DNA of 64,000 bases from Burhinus oedicnemus (lineage: Eukaryota; Chordata; Aves; Charadriiformes; Burhinidae), in the NCBI GenBank assembly GCA_008921705.1, contig VFFE01007127.1, positions 1,201,472-1,265,471 of the forward strand, given 5' to 3'. A model generated the notes under the pieces. The model was not told the DNA's origin and did not search any database. It saw only the letters and a list, made by a program, of their open reading frames with translations. A program made the position numbers and the translations under genes. Of this stretch, positions 57,273-64,000 are shown piece by piece (position 1 is the first letter of the stretch; each line of letters begins with the position of its first letter).

Positions 57273-58842
57273 TCAGCATGAGTTGAGAGCTACAAGAGTG
57301 GCTGACCCAGTGGCAGCTTTATTATATTCAGCTGGCCCTAACGAATAGGGAGCAGATTGTAAAATATTGTATATTTTTATTGTTATTTGTGCAGGTGAGA
57401 GTTTTGCAGCAAGGAGGTCACTGGCTTTATTGCTCTAAGTTCTCGAGGAAGAGACGGGTGCTTTGCCAAGATTCAGAAATGAGCTGCTGTCAAGCAAAAG
57501 GAGGAGAGGCAGGTCTGCTCTAGCCTGAGATTCATTGTTTTATGGCAGGGGAGGTGCCATGGGGATGAATTTGACCTTCAGGTCACCTTGGACCAATTTC
57601 ATACCCTGTGCAACTCCATGGACTTCCCAGCTGAACCGTGCTGGTGATGATGACCTTAACCTCATCCCACAGAGTGTCACAACATCCTGTTAGACATCAT
57701 GTAAAGCACCAGACTGTGAGCTTGCACCCCTCGCCTGCCCATACAAAAACCCTGATGGTATCCACCTAGTCATCTGTCAGGTGGGACAAGATATGACCAG
57801 TTTTTCCCAGTGTGGGCATGGCCCTGGGTCAAACCACATCAGTTTTTGGCCCTTTGGATCACAACTGCAATTGGAAATAGGAAGGATTTGGTCATAACCT
57901 GTGACTACACCACGATGGGCAGGATGAAACTGGGGACAAATTCTGTGCTGTGGTGCTCCCCATCTGTGAATGCATGTGTGCACGTGCTCCTTAGAGCAAG
58001 TTTCTATGGTTGAATTTCCTGGAGGCAAATTGTGCCAGGAGAGAGAAATTTCAGTGTTGGCTGTTCCTTGCTGGCTTGTGTGCAATCTGGAGAGATGTTT
58101 ATTCCAGTCTGACCTGTAACGAGGGAGCCTGGGGAGGGTAGAGCCATGAGCAAGCAAATAATCAGGTATTTCTTACAACCTTCTGACAGTTGCTGAAAGA
58201 GTAGCAAAGATATATACGCAGGGATTACAGGTAAAATGCAAGCTGAAAATATGCACACACAAAAAATTGTGCTTGTCTGCATTTTGTTTTTGTTTTAATG
58301 AGTGTTAATAATAAAATCGTAGAAGATCACAAAGGTTTTCTTCCTCAGGTGTTAAAATAGGAAGCAATTAAGGCTGTTAAAAGTTGCCATAGTGGCAGAA
58401 TGAAGATGGTTTGGGGAGGTGAGTCGTTTTTTCAGTCCGATATCTGGGATTGCTTCTTCATTACTCTCATTTGCCAGAACTGGGACAGTTTTATATCCAT
58501 TGCACCAGAACAGTGAGCAACTTTCATCTATATGTACACAGCCTTGTACTGTTTATTGAGGCTGGGGGCACTGGTGAGAGACATGCCCGCCGGATGGATG
58601 CACACATGGATGTACAGATAACGACTGGGGTCAGAGGGTTGCAGGCTGCAGCTGGAGTAGGGTTAGAGGAGATGTCCCTCTCCGTGTACTTCTGGCCAGA
58701 CTGGCTGCCACCCACCCAGCACGGTGTAGGGACAGCTCAGGCTCATGCCCACCTTGTCCCTGGTCTGGGGGTGAGGTTCAGACGTGGCTCCCTATATACT
58801 CATCCAGAAGCAGCACAGATAAGCACAGAATTGCAACTTGGC

Positions 58843-58857
58843 TTTTTTTTTTTTTTT
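58843..58857. repeat. T15 homopolymer
   Basis: Fifteen T residues, followed by AAACTATTTTTTTTCC. Confidence 0.95.
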
Positions 58858-59207
58858 AAACTATTTTTTTTCCTCTCTCCAAACTGTTTTCAAGGCATCA
58901 GATTCAATTGGGTAGAGTTTGTATTAATTAAAAAAAAGTTATTCGCCAAGGAGCTTTTGAAGGAATAGGTCTAGATCTTTGAGCTGGCTCAGGGGATGGG
59001 GGGTGAAGGGCTTTGAGCGATGTGTAACTTGAAGAATCCAGTTCCTTGCGCTGTAATATCTTCCCTGCCAAACTGGGAATTCAACAGATTGGCTTCAGTA
59101 CTGACTGGAAGCTTTTTGTGGGTGGCTCTCTGTGTTACCAGACATTTTGGCTTTGCAGTCAGAGTAGTGGGGCAAAATGAGGTCAAGTCTTAGACCTGCA
59201 ATTGATT

Positions 59208-59255
59208 GTCTGGCTGATACTGGGCAAGTTTCCCAGCCTGAGCTCTCTGTAATTC
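59208..59255 (+). repeat. weak MIR-like relic
   Basis: CTGGGCAAGTTTCCCAGCCT followed by GAGCTCTCTGTAA resembles the MIR stretch TTGGGCAAGTTACTTAACCT plus CTCTGTGCC. It is a single short block, so this is suggestive only. Confidence 0.3.
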
Positions 59256-60916
59256 CCAAGGTTGTGTCTTTATGCAAGTCTAAGCTGATCTAACGATGGG
59301 TGCTGTTGTCCCACCCTGCCAACACATTTCCTTCTGGCACAAGGTTTCCATCCAAAGCAGTTTCAGCTTGCTGAATTATCAGGAAACCAGCCTGACAAAG
59401 GGCTGGATGGTTTCCGATGGCTTGAGGGGGCTGGGAGGGCAGCCCCGTCAGCCGCTTCTGTGCGTGGTGGATGGAGCAAGGCAACGTACTTGGGTGGCAG
59501 GCTCCAATCAGATGAGCAGTTCGGATGAGATTTGTCAACAAGTTGGACTTCAGAGCTTGAACTAGTCATCCTACGCTAGACAGGCCTCTCTCAAGGGCTG
59601 TTACTCTTGTGTTAAGACAGGTGTTAACCACAGGCCAGAAGAATTGCCCTCTAGCTGTCCTTATTTCTCTCCATTAATGACAGAGAGGAGCATGTTAACT
59701 AGCTCAGTCTTAAAAATTAAACTTTAAAATGCCCAAGACCAGCCAAGGTGAATACTTTTCCAGGAGGATCCAGCATTTGTGGCTTTGCTGCTGAAAAATA
59801 GCTCCACTTTTCCTAGATGTCACAGAAATCCTTTCCTTAGCTCACTAAATCCACCGTCTTCAGATATCTTTTCTAGCGTGCAGTTTTGCTCAGGGGCTCT
59901 GATGGATAGGTCCCTCGGTGGAAGCCATGTGGGATCAATTTTAGCATCCCAATGAAATCCTGAGGTCCATTTGCTTTTTCTTCTCTAAAGCTTTGCTGTG
60001 CGGGCTGGGCTGCTGTCTCCTACGCCCCAAAGAGACTTATGTCAGCAGTGATGTGTGCAAGCAGGCTAAAATTACTTGAATTACTAAAAATTGGCCCAAA
60101 TGGCCAGTGTGACTAGAAAAAGACTTCTTAAAGGCCCTGGTTTTCAGAGGGTCAGTGTCTGAAACTGCTTTAGCACCAAACCCCGCCTGATTAATGCTCT
60201 GAGAAGCTATGTATGTTCTCTACCTGCGGAGTCAATCCACCACTGTTGTTGGTTGTTCCTAATGTGCTGCTGAATTAAACGGGATGTAGACCCAAGTACT
60301 CCCCAGTTCTCTAAACACCTTGGTTGTTCCCTGCCATCGCTTATCTCTCCCAGAAAACGCCGAAGCCCGGTTCAGAGGCAGCAGAGGCTGTTCCCAGGGC
60401 AGTACAGATAGTGGGGTGGTGGAAGACTGGGGGCAGAGGCTGCGCAGTGCTGTGGGATCTCAGGGCAGAGAGGGAGAGAGGTCTCCAGCCCTGTTTTATT
60501 TGCTACTACAGAATAAGACATTAGGACAAAACAATGTTATTCAGCTTGCTGGAAGAGAGGGAGAGGAGGAAGGCGTTAAAATGTGCCTTACGATATTCCA
60601 CTCCAGCATGCTGGATCATAGAGGAGGCAGGGAATCTGGTTTTCCTTTTCATAAAACCTCTTAGCTGTTTAATACAGTTGAATCCCACAATCTCCAAGCT
60701 TTGGCATAGAGCAAAGAGTTTCAGTCTTCCTAGGGCTGCACAGAGGTTAACCAGTTGTTCCTTGCCGCATGCGTTGAGATCCATAGATGGCAGGAGCATG
60801 TGACAAGCTGCGCTGTTTGATTCCTGTGACTGCAAACGTTTTCCTAGCCTCAAGTTGCCTGTTGCCTCTGCAAAGACCTGGACTTGGTTGGGCTTTTGTT
60901 TTTGTTACACCCGCCT

Positions 60917-60925
60917 CCCCCCCCC
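60917..60925. repeat. C9 homopolymer
   Basis: Nine C residues in a short C-rich patch. Confidence 0.9.
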
Positions 60926-61393
60926 TATTTCTACTTAAGAATATTCCGACTGCGGTTGCTGCCCTCCTGTCTGAAGATGGCACTGCAACATCTCGCAAGC
61001 CAAATCCCCGTTATTAGCATCTCACACCAGCCCCTTCCAGCCCTAATGGCTGTGGGGACTGACAGTTGAACTGACAACAGCAGAGGGAGAAATGCAGGAG
61101 CTCGGGAGCAATCAGGGAGCTGAGGGTGAGGTGCTTGGACACGAGCTGTGCAAAATTTGCCAGTGCTTCAGCGAGGAAGGGAAAAACAGGAGAAGACTGT
61201 GGATAAAGCTGGAGAATTGTGAATTCAGATGAGGTGCTACTTTGTCCTCCTCCCAACTCCTTAATGCTCTGCTGCGGGTGGGATGCAGAAGCACCTGATT
61301 CGCGAACAAGGCCAAATTTATCACGGGTGCAAACTGGCTCCGTTCCTCTGACTTGCGTCTGCTGGCTGAGGCTCCAGCACTATGAACTTACTT

Positions 61394-61407
61394 AAAAAAA
61401 AAAAAAA
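61394..61407. repeat. A14 homopolymer
   Basis: Fourteen A residues after ACTTACTT. It leads into a purine-rich GGAAGG and GAGAGAGGG patch. Confidence 0.95.
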
Positions 61408-64000
61408 GGAAGGTGTTGGTGAGAGAGGGAAAGAAAGGAAATTCCCATTGACTGAGATGATTTAAATGATAAAATTAAAACGCTGCAGATGCTTCTGTGG
61501 CTTGCAGCAGCTGCTGGTTTGCTTTGTGGATTCTGCGTTGTGCAGGCAGAGGGGCTTTGCTTTCCAGCTGGGGAAAAGGAGTCTGAGAAAATGCAGGCAA
61601 ATATTAAAAAATAAAAGGAAAATAAGAAAATGTATGTACCCTAGTGGGTGTTTATTAACGTCTGAGGAGTGGGGCTCATGCTGTAGAGCTCATCTGCAGT
61701 TATGCAGGGGCTCTTAGTGAGGGGAGGGCAGTGCTACAGGAGTGGCGGCAGGATCCTGGATAAATCTGTGGAGAAATGGAAAAAGGCGAGGGAAGCTGCT
61801 GCTGTTCTTTGCGCACACAGCTCTGAAATACCTTCATCTCCTCCCACCTGGTCTGGTACAAATAGCTGCTCCGTAGACTCCCGCGGGGCCAGTTCTCCAG
61901 GCAGCAGGAGGGATGGGAGCCTGCTCGCTGGCTTCTTGCCGTGCTTAAGAAACATGGGCACGTTGCTCTCCTGCTCACTCTAGTATGCTGGCTCCCTATT
62001 AACTTCGGTTAGAAATCAGCCTGGGTGGACTTGCCACAAGTCCGTTCCAAGGACCTTCTCCCTCCTCCATCCCTCTGTGCATCCCTATTTATCATCTGGC
62101 GTGTCTCAGCCTAGGAGAGCTCATCTGCAGCTTCAGACCCCATGTAGCCTGGTGCAGCATTGCAGAAAGCTCCGGTATGGAGCAGGAGTGCCAGGGCAAA
62201 GCAAGCAGTGTGTCCTTGGGGTTCCAGGGGCTGCTTCTAAGCAGGCAGAGGGGACAAGGGAAAGGCAAGCCTGGAGGCTGAAATCCAGTACCCAGCACTT
62301 CTGCTGGAAAGTGTTCAGAAAGCTGCAATCTGAGAAAGGCTGAAATCCATTGCAGAGGTGGGTGAATTCAACAAAGGAGGCATTGAGTTCATGTTTATTC
62401 CTTTTTTTCACTCTGAAAGCTTTTGAATGTAGGCAGCTCACAGGGACTTCAGAGCCCCTTTGTTTCTCCGGACCTGTGGAAACCTTTCTTTGGCATGTCA
62501 GGCTTTGCTGGGAACAGCAGGCTGCCTCCAGCAAACCCAGCAGCAGTGTTGTAGTGTGCAATGGCAAACCGTGCTGGCGTCTCGGCAGCTCTTATATACC
62601 TCTTGCAAAGGAGCTGGATGCAGGCAAGCAAAAGGATCTTCCCCATTGCTGCCCATGTGGAGAAAGGGCCACAGGAGACTATAATGTCCAGTTGCTTCAA
62701 AGGTCCAAGAGAAGATGAGTCTGCTGCTAAATGTGATCCCTCTCACCCCAGCACCAGCCAGGAATTGGGTGCAGGATCTGATTAATCAGGATTTTGTTGC
62801 TGTAGTATTAGTGTGTGTTAACAGGGATTATTGGTACAGAGGCCTTAGTGTAATTAGCTGGAGATACTTGTGGTCACCGTGCTGCCCTGTTCTAAGGAAA
62901 CGCTGACGTATCCAGTGCAGGGGAGAGGAATTCCCTGGAAGGATGTGGAACAAGCCAAGAAATTTGGGGATACATCTAGGGTCCGCAAAATAAGGTCCTT
63001 TCTTCGGTTAATGTAAGAGCCATGGGAGATTCAAAACCAACTTCTGGAGCTTTTGTCACATTGAAACATTTCCAATGACTTGGCAAAGGTTTTGAGATGG
63101 AGAGAGTTTGGGGAGTCCCTGCCCCCAGCTCCCCGCAGTTTCCCATTACTCACGTGAAGAGCCTTGGTCGAATCCCAGACTTTGTCTTAATGCAGAAAAA
63201 CCTGCGTGCAGTTCTTGCTGTGGCCTTTCAAATGCCAGATGTGTGAGACCCAGCTCTCCTCTCTACTCGCTAGCCCAGTGCAAGCTGCTGTTACTGGTAA
63301 TCCTCATTGCTATCTCCTTTTATCACTGCCTGAGACCTCTCCCATCAGTTACCCTGTGCAGCACTGAAACAGCAGGTAATCTATATGTACAGTAAATTGA
63401 CTTTAGCTTTTGCCTTGAGCAGCTAAAAATGAAACAAGAAAAGAAAAGAGGGCAAACACTGATTAAAAACAAGTTATAACCTCTGTTGCAAAAGGGACAG
63501 CCTGTCATCAGAGCATCTTCTGCCATACTCTGCTTCTCCACTGCAGAGTAAACAATTTTGTCCTTGCTTTTGAATCGAAACACCTGAACTATGTGGCCTC
63601 AGCTTTGAAAAAAATTGCAGGTTCATTCTGGGGAGGAACGGGCAATTTTCCTCTGAGAGAAAATTGTTAAATGTCAGTCATCCTCATGTGGCATTCGCAG
63701 AAGCGACACGGTTTCTGAAGGTCTGGGAATGTGTTTCGGCAGGTAATGGACTGGAATCGCAACGCTTAATTCATAAACCAGCACGGCCCCTGTGGGAGAG
63801 GTGGTGGCTGGATGGTGGTGTAGGGGCAACAGGACAGAGAAGGATTCAAAGGGATCTTGCTTGCTGGTGCACGGGATGGGAGGCTTGGAGGTGGGGCTGT
63901 CTCTGCTCAGCGGGCAGCAGTGCGACCAAGCTGGAGTAATGGGATTTCTTGTGGGTCTGTCCCAGCCTAACATCTCCCTCAGTTGATATAGATGCTGTTA

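Larger units (their letters stand above)
52565..64000. other. non-coding stretch, no gene recognised
   Basis: Unique DNA to the window end. From about 58.4 kb it becomes GC-richer and carries many short opposed frames (up to 172 codons at 58450-58968; up to 144 at 62133-62567), none recognisable. No CpG island is visible. It contains T/A runs, (AAAT)5, an alternating tract, the 57-kb candidate and a weak MIR-like scrap. A gene could begin beyond 64000, but nothing here shows it. Confidence 0.6.

Noticed and set aside
1..64000. CRISPR arrays, operons, ribosome binding sites, prokaryotic terminators and origins
   Set aside because: CR1 LINE content and the absence of dense coding show nuclear vertebrate DNA. 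No regularly spaced repeats or operon-like gene runs are present.

Overview
The window looks like non-coding DNA from a bird nuclear genome, either intergenic or deep intronic. The best positive evidence is a CR1 LINE 3' segment of the kind common in birds (about 37148-37810, + strand) and a second, older CR1 3' tail (about 52504-52564). Interspersed repeats are otherwise very sparse: by eye only a handful of faint MIR/tRNA-SINE-like scraps, plus mononucleotide tracts and G/T-rich tracts. That is typical of avian DNA and unlike mammalian DNA. A crocodilian or turtle source is possible but less likely, because those genomes usually carry more CR1.

I recognise no cellular protein-coding gene, rRNA, tRNA or CRISPR array. 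The open frames are short (longest about 206 codons), overlap on both strands, and often begin only at GTG or TTG. They resemble no family I know. A rough estimate, about 6000 open intervals with a stop probability near 3/64 per codon, predicts about one frame of this size by chance.

Layout. 1-12.2 kb: unique AT-rich DNA with a C19 run, a Z-DNA-prone alternating tract, a faint MIR scrap and one possible conserved non-coding element (4.5-4.8 kb). 12.2-22 kb: further CNE-like blocks (12.26-12.84, 14.16-14.25, 17.2, 20.64-20.76 kb), a short GC-rich tandem duplication (16.3 kb), and a G-quadruplex-type G/T tract joined to a 40-nt T-rich run (20.96-21.05 kb). 22-31 kb: an AT-rich stretch with several medium-length unrecognised frames and a few hairpins, where an old degraded mobile element is possible but not demonstrated. 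31-38 kb: unique DNA, a SINE-like relic (33.9 kb) and the main CR1 copy. 38-64 kb: unique DNA with a second G-quadruplex candidate (38.5 kb), CNE-like blocks (42.05, 48.06, 57.14 kb), an A23 run (49.25 kb) and the second CR1 tail.

No set of genes working together is visible. If the window has a function, it is most plausibly cis-regulatory, because several blocks are dense in TAAT-type homeodomain motifs. That is an inference from composition and needs alignment to other birds and amniotes. I found no convincing undescribed biological system.
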